DNA from: Burkholderia sp. HI2500
GTDB lineage: Bacteria; Pseudomonadota; Gammaproteobacteria; Burkholderiales; Burkholderiaceae
Reading direction: 5' to 3'
NCBI RefSeq assembly: GCF_002223055.1
Contig: NZ_NKFL01000006.1
Location: forward strand, 186,001 to 250,000
Length of the DNA stretch: 64,000 nucleotides
Both the position numbers and the translations under genes were made by a program. Below, piece after piece: positions 26,740 to 35,802 of this stretch (position 1 is its first letter; each line of letters begins with the position of its first letter). Under the pieces are notes generated by a model that saw nothing but the letters and a program-made list of their open reading frames with translations, did not search any database and had not been told where the DNA came from.

Positions 26740-27678
26740 ATGACGACACTCGGCGCACTCGTGATCCTGTATCACCCGAGCGATGCACAGCTCGACGCGC
26801 TCGGCGCATGGCGGCACGCGTGCGACGCGCTGCTCGTCGTCGACAACACGCCGCAGCCCGATGCGCGGGCCCGCGAGCTGTGCGCGCGCGAGGGCATCGC
26901 GCTGCTGCATCACGGCAATCGCGGCGGAATCGCGGGCGCGTACAACGCGGGGCTCGCGGCGCTGTTTCGCGATCGGATCGACGCCGTCGCGCTGTTCGAC
27001 CAGGATTCGTCGGTGCCGGCCGCGTATTTCCCCGCGATGCGCGAAGTCTGCGCGGGGCTTGGCGGGCGCCCGTTCCTGGCGGGCCCGCGCATCTTCGACG
27101 AAAACGCGCGCAGCTTCCTGCCCGAACTGTCGACCAACGGGATCGGGCTGCGCCGCCTGCGCATCGAGCCGGGCGCGTCGTTGCAGCGCTGCGCGTTCCT
27201 GATTTCGTCGGGCTGCGTCGTGTCGCGTGACGCGTTCGACGTGCTCGGCCGCTTCGACGAGACGCTGTTCATCGATCACGTCGATACCGAATACAGCTTC
27301 CGCGCGTTGTCGCGCAACGTGCCGCTCTATGTCGTGCCGTCGCTGGTGCTGCCGCACCGGATCGGCGCGAAGCAGCGTCATGCGCTTGGCCCTTTTGAAA
27401 TGACGTCGATGAATCACTCGTGGCAACGGCGCTATTACAGCGCGCGCAATGCGGTGCAGCTCGGGATGCAGTACGGGTTGCGCTTTCCGGTGGCGATCGT
27501 GCCGAACCTGTTGACGATATGGCAGGTCGTGCAGATCGCGCTCGTCGAACGCGACAAGCGCGCGAAGCTCGCCGGCATTCTGTTCGGCGTCGCGGATGGC
27601 CTGTTCGGCCGGCTCGGGCCGCTCGAACGCACGCGGCCGCGTCTGGCCGCGCGTGCGCAACGCGTGCAGCAGGGATGA
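26740..27678 (+). CDS. rhlC: Rhamnosyltransferase 2, RhlC
   Basis: RhlC is a 312-residue GT2-family (GT-A fold) enzyme that adds the second rhamnose to make di-rhamnolipid. Visible features are VVDNTPQPDARA near 33-44, HHGNRGGIAGAYNAGL near 57-72 (acceptor-side Asn-Ala-Gly motif), the DxD-like ALFDQDSS near 83-90, and the ED-like catalytic region FIDHVDTEYSFRAL near 178-191. AGGAGAGG precedes the ATG. Its stop overlaps a possible upstream start of the next gene. Confidence 0.9.
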   Translation: MTTLGALVILYHPSDAQLDALGAWRHACDALLVVDNTPQPDARARELCAREGIALLHHGNRGGIAGAYNAGLAALFRDRIDAVALFDQDSSVPAAYFPAMREVCAGLGGRPFLAGPRIFDENARSFLPELSTNGIGLRRLRIEPGASLQRCAFLISSGCVVSRDAFDVLGRFDETLFIDHVDTEYSFRALSRNVPLYVVPSLVLPHRIGAKQRHALGPFEMTSMNHSWQRRYYSARNAVQLGMQYGLRFPVAIVPNLLTIWQVVQIALVERDKRAKLAGILFGVADGLFGRLGPLERTRPRLAARAQRVQQG

Positions 27679-27686
27679 GGGGCGCG

Positions 27687-29570
27687 ATGCGGCGTGTGAA
27701 TGAAGCGGCGAAGGTGGCGCGTGGCGTGAAGGGCGGCTCGATGATGATCGTCGCCGCGGCCGCGTCGCTGGCGTTGGGCGGATGCGTGCCGTCGGGCTTC
27801 CTGCCGTCGCTGTCGTTGCGCGCGCCGGCCGACGATGCGCTCGCGCATACGGCCGGCCCCGGCGTGAACGGCGCGTGGCCCGCGCCCGACTGGGTGAAGC
27901 AGCTGCAGGACCCGCAGCTCGACGCGCTGGTCGCCGAGGCTGCGCAAAACAACCCCGACCTGCAGGTCGCGCAGGCGCGGCTGCGGATCGCGCAGGCACA
28001 GCTTCAGCAGTTCGATTCGTTGACGGGGCTGACGGGCACGGCTGGCGCGACCGTCAGCCGCGCGCGGATGCCGAAGCCGGGCGACGACGTCGCCAACGTG
28101 TCGGTCAGCGGCTATCGCGTGCCGGTGGAGATCTTCGGCGATCCGAACACCTCGCCGTCGTCGGTGTTCGTCGGGCTGACCTACCAGCTCGACCTGTGGG
28201 GCAAGAACCGCGCCGCGACGAAGAGCCTGATGTCGCTGCGCGAAGCGGCGCGGGTCGAGGCCGAGCAGGTGCGGCTCACGCTGGCGATCGCGATCGTCAC
28301 CGTGTACTGCCAGCTCGACCAGGCGTATGCGACGCAGGACCTGCTGCAGCAGAAACTGAAGGTCAGCCAGCGCGTGACGACGGTGTTGCGCGAGCGCACC
28401 GCGCGCGGGCTCGACAACGCGTACGACGCGAGCGACGCATCGATCAAGCGCAGCAAGCTGCTCGCGCAGATCGCGATGAACGACGAGCAGATCAAGCTCG
28501 CGCAGCTGCAGCTCGGCGTGCTGTCCGGCCGTGGTCCAGAGCGCGGGCTCGCGCTGCAGCGGCCACGCGTTGGTGTCTTCGCGGGCGGCGCGCTGCCCGC
28601 GCGGCTGCCGGCCGACCTCCTGGGGCGCCGGCCCGACATCGTCGCCGCGCGCTTGCGTGTCGAAGCCGCGTTCGCGAATGCCGATTCGACGCGCGCACAG
28701 TTCTATCCGGACGTGAACCTCGTCGCGCTCGGCGGCGTGTTCGCGTTGACTCCCGCGTCGCTGTTCTCGCGCGATGCGCTCGCCGGTTCCATCGGCCCGG
28801 CGATCTCGCTGCCGATCTTCGATCGCGGCCGGCTGAAGGCGAAGCTCGGTGCGGATGTCGCGCAGGCCGACGTCGCGATCGGGCTGTACAACAAGACCGT
28901 CGACGACGCGCTCGGGCAGGTCGCGCAGTTCGTCACGTCGCTGCAGACGTCGCAGACGCTCGTCGCGCAGCAGCAGGACGCGGTCGCGGCCGCGCAGAAG
29001 ATCGTTGAGATCGCAACCGACCGGCACCGGCGCGGCGTGCTGATGCAGAAGGACGTGGACGTCGCCGATCTCACGCTGATCGACGAGCGCGCGCAGATGA
29101 TCGCGTTGCTCGGCCGGCAGCGGTCGCTGCGCATCGGGCTGATCGGCGCGCTGGGCGGCGGGTTCGATGCGGGCGCGACGGTTGCGCAGGCGCCGGTCGT
29201 GCATCGGGCGCGTAGCGGGGCGGCCAAGCGTGGCGCTTCGACTACCGCGCCCGCGGCGCCCGCGGTGGTCGCTGCGACCGCACCGACCGCGTCGACCGTA
29301 TCGAACGCGTCGACCGCGAGCCGACCGGTGGCGACGCCGTCGGCCGATGTGCGTGCGGCGAGCGTGGCCGTGCCGCCGATCGTCGCTGCATCGAATGCGG
29401 GTTCCGCACGACGCGACGACGCGGCACGCACGCCGGCCGTCGCCGCGACACCGCGCAGTACCGCCGTTCTCGCGCGCACGGCCGCGGCGAATCCGGCGCC
29501 GAGCCCGTCGGTCACACCATCGATTCCCTTGTTCCAGCACGATCGTCTGATCGTTACGCAAAGCGACTGA
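27687..29570 (+). CDS. NodT-type outer membrane efflux lipoprotein
   Basis: This TolC/NodT-family outer-membrane channel has 627 residues. The lipobox is ALGGC near residue 28. Two repeats of the outer-membrane-factor domain follow (LQVAQARLRIAQAQLQQF near 90 and DRGRLKAKLGADVAQADVA near 380). The family body ends near residue 495. It is followed by about 125 residues rich in Ala, Thr, Ser and Pro, an unusual tail. I chose the ATG at 27687 (GAGGGG upstream); 27675 would overlap the rhlC stop as ATGA and is the main alternative. It probably forms the outer channel for rhamnolipid export. Confidence 0.85.
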   Translation: MRRVNEAAKVARGVKGGSMMIVAAAASLALGGCVPSGFLPSLSLRAPADDALAHTAGPGVNGAWPAPDWVKQLQDPQLDALVAEAAQNNPDLQVAQARLRIAQAQLQQFDSLTGLTGTAGATVSRARMPKPGDDVANVSVSGYRVPVEIFGDPNTSPSSVFVGLTYQLDLWGKNRAATKSLMSLREAARVEAEQVRLTLAIAIVTVYCQLDQAYATQDLLQQKLKVSQRVTTVLRERTARGLDNAYDASDASIKRSKLLAQIAMNDEQIKLAQLQLGVLSGRGPERGLALQRPRVGVFAGGALPARLPADLLGRRPDIVAARLRVEAAFANADSTRAQFYPDVNLVALGGVFALTPASLFSRDALAGSIGPAISLPIFDRGRLKAKLGADVAQADVAIGLYNKTVDDALGQVAQFVTSLQTSQTLVAQQQDAVAAAQKIVEIATDRHRRGVLMQKDVDVADLTLIDERAQMIALLGRQRSLRIGLIGALGGGFDAGATVAQAPVVHRARSGAAKRGASTTAPAAPAVVAATAPTASTVSNASTASRPVATPSADVRAASVAVPPIVAASNAGSARRDDAARTPAVAATPRSTAVLARTAAANPAPSPSVTPSIPLFQHDRLIVTQSD

Positions 29571-30760
29571 TGCACCACGACAACCTCCATTCCGCCGCGC
29601 CGCCGGCCGCACTGAACGACCCGGCACTCGACGCGCGCCGCGCGACGCGCCGCAAGCGCTTCATCGCGTTCTTCGCGGTCGTGCTGGTGGCCGCGCTCGC
29701 ATGGATCGCGTACTGGCTGCTGAGCGATCGCTATTACGAAGACACCGACGACGCGTACGTCGCCGGCAGCATCGTCCAGGTCGCCGCGCAGATCCCCGGA
29801 TCGGTGACCGACGTCGTGGTGGCCGATACGCAGGCCGTGCGCGCCGGCCAGACCCTCGTGAAGCTCGACGACACCGAGGCGTCCGTCGCGTTCGCGCAGG
29901 CGAAGGCGCAACTCGCGCAGGCGGTGCGGCAGGTCGCGAACGCGAAGATCTCGAACACGATGTACGTCGAGGCCGTGAATGCGCGGCGCGCCGACCTGGC
30001 GCTCGCGCAGCGCGCGTTCGCCGCACGCTCGGGCGCATCGGTCGAGATCGTCGCGCCCGAGGAACTCGCGCGTGCGCGCGCGGCGGTCGCCGGTGCGCAG
30101 GCGAATCTCGCGGCCGCGCAGGCGCAGCTCGATGCGGCACGCGCGCTCGGCACCCGGTTGCCCGTCGACGAGAGCCCGGCGGTCGTGCAGGCGGCCGCGC
30201 AGTTCAAGCTCGCGTACCGGAACCTGAAGCGCACGACGATCGTCGCGCCGGTCGACGGCACGATCGGGCAGCGTTCGGTGCAGGTCGGCCAGCAGGTCGG
30301 GCCCGGCGTGCCGCTGATGTCGATCGTGCAGCTCAACCAGCTGTGGATCGAGGCGAATTTCAAGGAAGGGCAGATTCGCCACATGCGCATCGGGCAGCCG
30401 GTCGAGGTCGTGTCGGATCTGTACGGCTCGCGCGTGACCTATCGCGGCCGCGTGCAGGGCTTCTCGGCGGGCACCGGCAGCGCGTTCTCGATGCTGCCGT
30501 CGCAGAACGCGGCCGGAAACTGGATCAAGGTCGTGCAGCGCGTGCCGGTCGTGATCGCGCTCGATGCGCGCGATCTCGCCGCGCATCCGCTGCGCGTCGG
30601 GCTGTCGATGCGCGCGACGGTCGACACGCACGATCGCAACGGCCACGCGCTCGACAGCGAGCCGCCGACGCCGGCCGTCAGCACGCGCGTGCACGACGGC
30701 GTCGCGAGCGACGCGGAAAGCGCCGCGGCCGCGATCATCCGCGACAATCAGGGCGGGTAA
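29570..30760 (+). CDS. EmrA/HlyD-type membrane fusion protein
   Basis: This is a 396-residue periplasmic adaptor. It has a short cytoplasmic start, one membrane anchor (FIAFFAVVLVAALAWIAYWL near 31-50), a biotinyl-lipoyl half-motif (ASIVQVAAQIPGSVTDVVV-like, near 66-84), an alpha-helical hairpin from about 105 to 205, and the second lipoyl half with APVDGTIGQRSVQVGQQV near 224-241. The start codon overlaps the NodT stop (TGATG). It should bridge the EmrB-type permease and the NodT channel and is the last gene of the rhamnolipid operon. Confidence 0.9.
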   Translation: MHHDNLHSAAPPAALNDPALDARRATRRKRFIAFFAVVLVAALAWIAYWLLSDRYYEDTDDAYVAGSIVQVAAQIPGSVTDVVVADTQAVRAGQTLVKLDDTEASVAFAQAKAQLAQAVRQVANAKISNTMYVEAVNARRADLALAQRAFAARSGASVEIVAPEELARARAAVAGAQANLAAAQAQLDAARALGTRLPVDESPAVVQAAAQFKLAYRNLKRTTIVAPVDGTIGQRSVQVGQQVGPGVPLMSIVQLNQLWIEANFKEGQIRHMRIGQPVEVVSDLYGSRVTYRGRVQGFSAGTGSAFSMLPSQNAAGNWIKVVQRVPVVIALDARDLAAHPLRVGLSMRATVDTHDRNGHALDSEPPTPAVSTRVHDGVASDAESAAAAIIRDNQGG

Positions 30761-31072
30761 CGCCGGCCCGCGAGTGGGGGCGGCTGGTTGTCACGACCGG
30801 CCCGCCGCCCGGCGCGTTGCGGCGCTCGCCAGCGCCTCCAGCGCCTCCAGCTCCATCACTATCCAGCGCGTCCCCCCGCGCGTCAAACCCTCCCGTCGTT
30901 TCCCACCCGACTTTCGCATTTCCGCCATCGATGTCGGCGCCGTTCAAACGCGTGTCGCGTTTGAGACATCGGCGCCCCTGCCTCCGGGACTACTCTCGAA
31001 CAGCACGTTGCGCGTGCGCCGCATGGCGCCGGCGCGCCGCGGCGCCATCCAACGAGACATGGAGACAATACG
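30761..31072. other. Intergenic region upstream of fdhA
   Basis: This 312-bp stretch has no gene. It contains short GCCTCCA repeats near 30835-30852 and a hairpin of ATGGCGCC (31023-31030) with GGCGCCAT (31041-31048) shortly before the fdhA ribosome-binding site. No clear terminator for the rhamnolipid operon was seen. Confidence 0.4.
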
Positions 31073-32269
31073 ATGAGCAGCAATCGAGGTGTCGTCTATC
31101 TTGGGCCGGGCCAGGTCGAAGTCCAGAAAATCGATTATCCGAAGATGGTCGACCCGAGCGGCCGCGCGATCGGCCACGGCGTGATCCTGAAAGTGGTGAG
31201 CACGAACATCTGCGGCTCCGACCAGCACATGGTGCGCGGCCGCACGACCGCGCCGGTTGGCCTCGTGCTCGGTCACGAGATCACGGGCGAGGTGGTCGAG
31301 ATCGGCCGCGACGTCGAGACGCTGAAACTCGGCGATCTCGTGTCGGTGCCGTTCAACGTGGCCTGCGGCCGCTGTGCGATGTGCAAGGACACGCATACGG
31401 GCGTGTGCCTGAACGTGAACCCGTCGCGTGCCGGCGGCGCGTACGGCTACGTCGACATGGGCGGCTGGATCGGCGGCCAGGCCGAGTACGTGCTCGTGCC
31501 GTATGCCGATTTCAACCTGCTGAAATTCCCCGATCGCGATCAGGCCATGGCGAAGATCCGCGATCTGACCTGCCTGTCCGACATTCTGCCCACCGGTTAT
31601 CACGGCGCGGTGAGCGCGGGCGTGAAGCCGGGCTCGACGGTCTACATCGCGGGTGCGGGCCCGGTCGGGATGGCGGCGGCCGCCTCGGCGCGCCTGCTCG
31701 GCGCGGCCGTGACGATCGTCGGCGACATGAACGCGGAACGCCTCGCACACGCACGCGCGATGGGCTTCGAGACGGTCGACCTGTCGAAGGACGCATCGCT
31801 CGGCGAGCAGATCGAGCAGATCCTCGGCGTGCCCGAGATCGACTGCGCGGTCGACTGCGTCGGCTTCGAGGCGCACGGCCACGGTTCGTCGGGCCATGCG
31901 GAGGAAGCGCCTGCGACCGTGCTGAACTCGCTGATGGAAATCACGCGCCCGGCCGGCGCGATCGGCATCCCGGGCCTGTACGTGACGGACGATCCGGGCG
32001 CGAAGGACAAGGCGGCGCAACACGGCAGCCTGAGCATCCGCTTCGGCCTCGGCTGGGCGAAGTCGCACTCGTTCTTTACGGGCCAGACGCCGGTGCTGAA
32101 GTACAACCGCAACCTGATGCAGGCGATCCTGTTCGACCGGCTGCCGATCGCGAAGATCGTCAACGTCGAAGTGATTTCGCTCGACCAGGCGCCGGAAGGC
32201 TACAAGAAGTTCGACGGCGGCGCGCCGCGTAAATTCGTCATCGACCCGCACGGGTTGCTGGCGGCGTAA
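31073..32269 (+). CDS. fdhA: Glutathione-independent formaldehyde dehydrogenase
   Basis: FdhA is a 398-residue zinc-dependent medium-chain dehydrogenase that oxidises formaldehyde to formate with tightly bound NAD, without glutathione. Catalytic zinc ligands are visible in NICGSDQHMVRG (Cys near 45) and GLVLGHEITGEV (His/Glu near 65). The structural zinc cluster is in CGRCAMCKDTHTGVC near 98-112. The NAD-binding fold has IAGAGPVGMAAAA near 190. Context supports detoxification of formaldehyde made by betaine, dimethylglycine and sarcosine demethylation, genes for part of which lie 10-20 kb downstream. A terminator follows. Confidence 0.92.
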   Translation: MSSNRGVVYLGPGQVEVQKIDYPKMVDPSGRAIGHGVILKVVSTNICGSDQHMVRGRTTAPVGLVLGHEITGEVVEIGRDVETLKLGDLVSVPFNVACGRCAMCKDTHTGVCLNVNPSRAGGAYGYVDMGGWIGGQAEYVLVPYADFNLLKFPDRDQAMAKIRDLTCLSDILPTGYHGAVSAGVKPGSTVYIAGAGPVGMAAAASARLLGAAVTIVGDMNAERLAHARAMGFETVDLSKDASLGEQIEQILGVPEIDCAVDCVGFEAHGHGSSGHAEEAPATVLNSLMEITRPAGAIGIPGLYVTDDPGAKDKAAQHGSLSIRFGLGWAKSHSFFTGQTPVLKYNRNLMQAILFDRLPIAKIVNVEVISLDQAPEGYKKFDGGAPRKFVIDPHGLLAA

Positions 32270-32295
32270 CGCGACCGACCACCGCGCGGCAATCG

Positions 32296-32331
32296 AAAGG
32301 GGCCGGGGCGCGCAAGCGCCTCGGCCCCTTG
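32296..32331. terminator. Intrinsic terminator between fdhA and aldolase gene
   Basis: The stem AAGGGGCCG.GGCGC pairs with GCGCC.CGGCCCCTT around a short loop, with A-rich and T-rich flanks. It lies between two convergent genes and can serve both. Confidence 0.7.
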
Positions 32332-32425
32332 TGCGTTCCGGAAGCGCGCGCTTAATGCCCGCGATGGAACCGGGCGGGAAGCTCACGCGTGAACGATCGA
32401 CCGGGCGCCATTCGCCCAGCTCCGT

Positions 32426-33448
32426 TCACGCGGTGCGCTCCATCGCAGCGTCGTACTGACCGCAGCAGGCCGCACTGTTCAGGCGTGCACGCAGCAGCAG
32501 CGCCTCCTGCGCGGCGCGTACGTTGGCTGCCTGTCCCTTCCACGCGGCCAGCGGCGGCTCCTGCAGCGCGCGTCCATAGGAAAAGCTCAGCACCCACGGC
32601 CGCCCGTCAACGCGATTCATCGCATCGAGATGCGCGGTCGCTTCCTCGGGCGTCTGTCCGCCGGACAGGAAGAAGATGCCGGGCACTTCGGCCGGCACGA
32701 TGCTGCGCAACAGGCGCACCGTGGCTTCCGCGACTTCGGCGGGGGCTGCCTGCGCGGTGTGCGTGCTGCCCGCGACGACCATGCTCGGCTTGAGCAACAT
32801 GTGCGCCAGCGCGACCCGGTGCCGGTGCAGCGCGTCGAACACGGCGTGCAGCACGGCGTCGGTCACTTGTGCGCAGCGGCCGATCGAATGATCGCCGTCC
32901 ATCAGCACTTCCGGCTCGACGATCGGCACGACGCCTGCCTCCTGGCAGATCGCCGCATAGCGCGCCAGCGCTTCGGCGTTGGCTTCGATCGCCGCGTGGC
33001 CCGGCAGCGTGGCGGACACGTTGTACACCGCGCGCCATTTCGCGAACCGCGCGCCTTGCCGCTGGTAGCCGTCGAGGCGTGCCGCAAGCCCATCGAGCCC
33101 TTGCGTGATTTCGTCGCCGGGCGCGAGCGCGAGCGGAATCTTGCCTGCGTCGACCTTGATGCCGGGCACGATCTGCTGGCGGGCGGCGAGTTCGGGCAAC
33201 GGCGTGCCATCGTCCGTACGTTGCCCGAGCGTCTCTTCATACAGGATCACGCCGCTGACGAATTCGCCGAGGCCCGGCGTCGACAGCAACAGGGTGCGCC
33301 ATGCGCGGCGGTTCTCTTCGGTCGATTCGACCGCGATCGTCTTGAAGCGCTTCGCGATGGTCGGCCCGCTTTCGTCGGCCGCCAGCAAGCCTTTGCCATC
33401 CTGAACGAGTGCCTGGATCGTCGCCTGGAGTGTGCTCTCGGTGCTCAT
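32426..33448 (-). CDS. Class I fructose-bisphosphate aldolase
   Basis: This is a 340-residue Schiff-base (class I) aldolase of the animal/plant type, which cleaves fructose-1,6-bisphosphate. GKGLLAADES near 18-27 and the RRAWRTLLLSTPGL region are family marks. IVEPEVLMDGDHSI near 175-188 holds the catalytic Glu, and the Schiff-base Lys is in HMLLKPSMV near 218. FFLSGGQTPEEATAHL is the phosphate-binding loop. The C-terminus is atypical: it ends YDAAMERTA rather than with a Tyr. It is divergent from a LysR gene 379 bp away, which may control it. Confidence 0.9.
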   Translation of the reverse strand: MSTESTLQATIQALVQDGKGLLAADESGPTIAKRFKTIAVESTEENRRAWRTLLLSTPGLGEFVSGVILYEETLGQRTDDGTPLPELAARQQIVPGIKVDAGKIPLALAPGDEITQGLDGLAARLDGYQRQGARFAKWRAVYNVSATLPGHAAIEANAEALARYAAICQEAGVVPIVEPEVLMDGDHSIGRCAQVTDAVLHAVFDALHRHRVALAHMLLKPSMVVAGSTHTAQAAPAEVAEATVRLLRSIVPAEVPGIFFLSGGQTPEEATAHLDAMNRVDGRPWVLSFSYGRALQEPPLAAWKGQAANVRAAQEALLLRARLNSAACCGQYDAAMERTA

Positions 33449-33827
33449 GGAATTCCTCCGCTGAAACCGCCGCGCGGCCGTGCCGACCGCGCGCCGTTCA
33501 CTTCGTCACGGTCGTCACGCCGCCTTCCGATTTCATTCTTTGTCGCGCACCGGCCAGAACGCAAGGCGCGTGCGCCGGTGGCATCGTCCGTGCCGGGGCG
33601 GGTGCGTGATGCACCGGCGTTCGACGCGCGTGACGCGTCGCGCGAAACGGGCGTTGCCGGAAACGGGCCGCCGTTTCTTGCCGGGGAGGTGCAGGGGAGA
33701 GCCGGCCACGCATACGTTCGGCGCGGCCCGGAACACGGGCGCCCCGCGATCCCGGGCACCCGCAATTGCTGCGATAATCATCGCCCGTTCCCGACCCCAT
33801 CGCCGCCGTTCGGCGGCATATCCACGG
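33449..33827. other. Divergent intergenic region, aldolase / LysR
   Basis: No gene is convincing in these 379 bp. AGGAATTCC-type sequence just before the aldolase start (33448) gives its ribosome-binding site. No clear operator or promoter pair was identified by eye. Confidence 0.35.
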
Positions 33828-34742
33828 ATGGCCAAGTCACTTCCCCTCGCAGCGTTGCACACGTTCGTCGAAGTGGCGCGCTGCGGCAGCATGAAACAGG
33901 CGGCCGACCAGCTCTGCATTTCGCCGGGCGCCGTCAGCCAGCATGTCCGCAATCTCGAGGATCGCCTCGCCGTGCGGCTGTTCGAGCGCACCGGCCGCGA
34001 ACTCGAGCTGACCGGCACGGGCCGCGCGCTGTTCGACCAGCTTGCCGGCGGCTTCAACGAAATCGAGGCCGCATGGGCGAACGTGCACGGGGCGAACCGG
34101 CGCGTCGTCCGCCTCGCGGTGACGACCACCGCGTCCTTCGCGAACACGTGGCTCGTGCAGCGCCTCGGCGCATTCAATGCCGCGTACCCCGACATCGAAA
34201 TCACCGTCGAAACGCGCGCGCAGCTGGTCGACCTGCGGCGCGACTATGTCGACGTCGCGATCCGGCACGGGTTGGGCCACTATCCCGGGCACGCATCGTT
34301 CCGCATCTGGACCCCCGAGCTGTGGCCCGTCTGCAGCCCGCATCTGCTCGATCCCGCCCGCCCGATCGCCGCGCCGGCCGATTGCATGTCGTATCCGCTG
34401 CTGCAGGACGCGGATCGCGCCGACTGGGCACTGTGGCTGCGCGCGCAGGGCATCGAGGATCCTCGTGCGCCGCGCGGCGCGAGCTTCAGCGAGGATGCGT
34501 TGCTGATCAAGGCGGCGGCTGCCGGGCAGGGCGTGGCGCTGGTGCGCGACATCTATGCGCGGGACGAAGTCGCGGCCGGCCGGCTGGTGCGCGTGCTCGC
34601 ACGGCCTTGGCCGACCGAGTTGTCCTATTACGTCGTGTGCAGCGAAGCGCGCCAGCACGAGTGGAAGATCGCCGCGTTCCGCGACTGGCTCGCGACCGAG
34701 ATCGGCGGCGGCGACGACGGCCCGCGCGACCTACTGGCGTGA
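33828..34742 (+). CDS. LysR family transcriptional regulator (GcvA-like)
   Basis: This 304-residue LysR-type regulator has an N-terminal winged helix-turn-helix, LPLAALHTFVEVARCGSMKQ onward to AVSQHVRNLEDRL, near residues 5-47. The effector-binding domain starts near 90 (RRVVRLAVTTTASFANTWL), in the GcvA-like form. I chose the ATG at 33828, where family members begin; the frame is open for 348 nt upstream without protein-like sequence. It is divergent from the aldolase gene. Its last 12 bp overlap the 3' end of the convergent EamA gene. Confidence 0.87.
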   Translation: MAKSLPLAALHTFVEVARCGSMKQAADQLCISPGAVSQHVRNLEDRLAVRLFERTGRELELTGTGRALFDQLAGGFNEIEAAWANVHGANRRVVRLAVTTTASFANTWLVQRLGAFNAAYPDIEITVETRAQLVDLRRDYVDVAIRHGLGHYPGHASFRIWTPELWPVCSPHLLDPARPIAAPADCMSYPLLQDADRADWALWLRAQGIEDPRAPRGASFSEDALLIKAAAAGQGVALVRDIYARDEVAAGRLVRVLARPWPTELSYYVVCSEARQHEWKIAAFRDWLATEIGGGDDGPRDLLA

Positions 34743-35618
34743 CCCGCGCACGGTGGCGGTCGCGAAGCCCTTGAGCTTGCCGGTCGCGAGCGCGGTGCCG
34801 AGCAGGATGATCGCGCACCCGGCGAGCGTCTGCACGGTGACGGTCTCGTGCAGGAAGATCGCGCCCCATACGACACCGAAGATCGGAATCAGGAACGTGA
34901 CCGACGCCGCATATTGCGCGCCCGCGTTGCGGATCAGCCCGAAATACAGCAGATAGGCGACGGCCGTACAGATCGCGCCGAGCAGCACCACCGCGATCCA
35001 CGCGGATGGTTGAACGGGGCCGTGTGGCCACCTCGGCAGCGCGAGCGGCACGAGCGCGACCGCCGCGAACAACTGGCTGCCGAACGCCGACACGAACGGC
35101 CGGACGTTCGCCAGCCTGCGCTTCGAGTAATGCGCGGCGAACCCGTACGACAGCGTCGCGAGCATCGCGGCAGCGATCGCGCGCGATGCGCCGGGCGTGC
35201 CGGCGCCGACTGCCGAACCGGCGAGCACGACGACACCCGCAAAACCCAGCGCGAGGCCGATCGCCTGCGGTTTCGTCAGCGGCGCACGCAGCCACACGTA
35301 CGCGACGATCGCGGTCCACAACGGCGTCGTCGCATTCAGGATCGAATCGGTGCCGGCCGACACGAACAGCGCCGCGTAGGTCAGCAGGCAGAACGGCAGC
35401 GCCGAGTTCGTGATGCCTACGACGAACAGCGGCAACGCATGCGAGCGGAATTCCTGTCGCGCCTGCGCGCTGCGCAGCACCGGCGACAACAGCACGGCCG
35501 CGATCGCGACGCGCAGCGCGATCAGCGGGACGACGCCGAATTCCGGCGCGCCCATGCGCATGAACAGGAAGGACGCGCCCCAGATGGCGGCAAGGGCCAC
35601 GAGTTGCAGTGCATTCAT
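34731..35618 (-). CDS. EamA/DMT-family transporter
   Basis: This is a 295-residue inner-membrane protein with ten hydrophobic segments in two EamA repeats. The first begins NALQLVALAAIWGASFLFMR and the second near residue 148 (SRAIAAAMLATLSYGFAAHY). AIWGASFLFMR is the typical first-helix motif. Such proteins usually export amino acids or other small metabolites; the substrate here is unknown. CGGAGTCATCG precedes the ATG. The 3' end overlaps the LysR gene on the other strand by 12 bp. Confidence 0.88.
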   Translation of the reverse strand: MNALQLVALAAIWGASFLFMRMGAPEFGVVPLIALRVAIAAVLLSPVLRSAQARQEFRSHALPLFVVGITNSALPFCLLTYAALFVSAGTDSILNATTPLWTAIVAYVWLRAPLTKPQAIGLALGFAGVVVLAGSAVGAGTPGASRAIAAAMLATLSYGFAAHYSKRRLANVRPFVSAFGSQLFAAVALVPLALPRWPHGPVQPSAWIAVVLLGAICTAVAYLLYFGLIRNAGAQYAASVTFLIPIFGVVWGAIFLHETVTVQTLAGCAIILLGTALATGKLKGFATATVRGSRQ

Positions 35619-35802
35619 CGATGACTCCGTTCGGTGGATCAGGCGGCTGGCCGGAACGCAATACGCGAGATGCGAGATGCGCCGGTGCGGGCGAATGACC
35701 CATTGAACGTCACGCGTGAGTCGCGACGCAAACGAGGTTTTGTGACGGGTGGTTTAGAAAAATGAATCGACGAACGCGCCTGCGCGGACCACGCCTGCGC
35801 GC

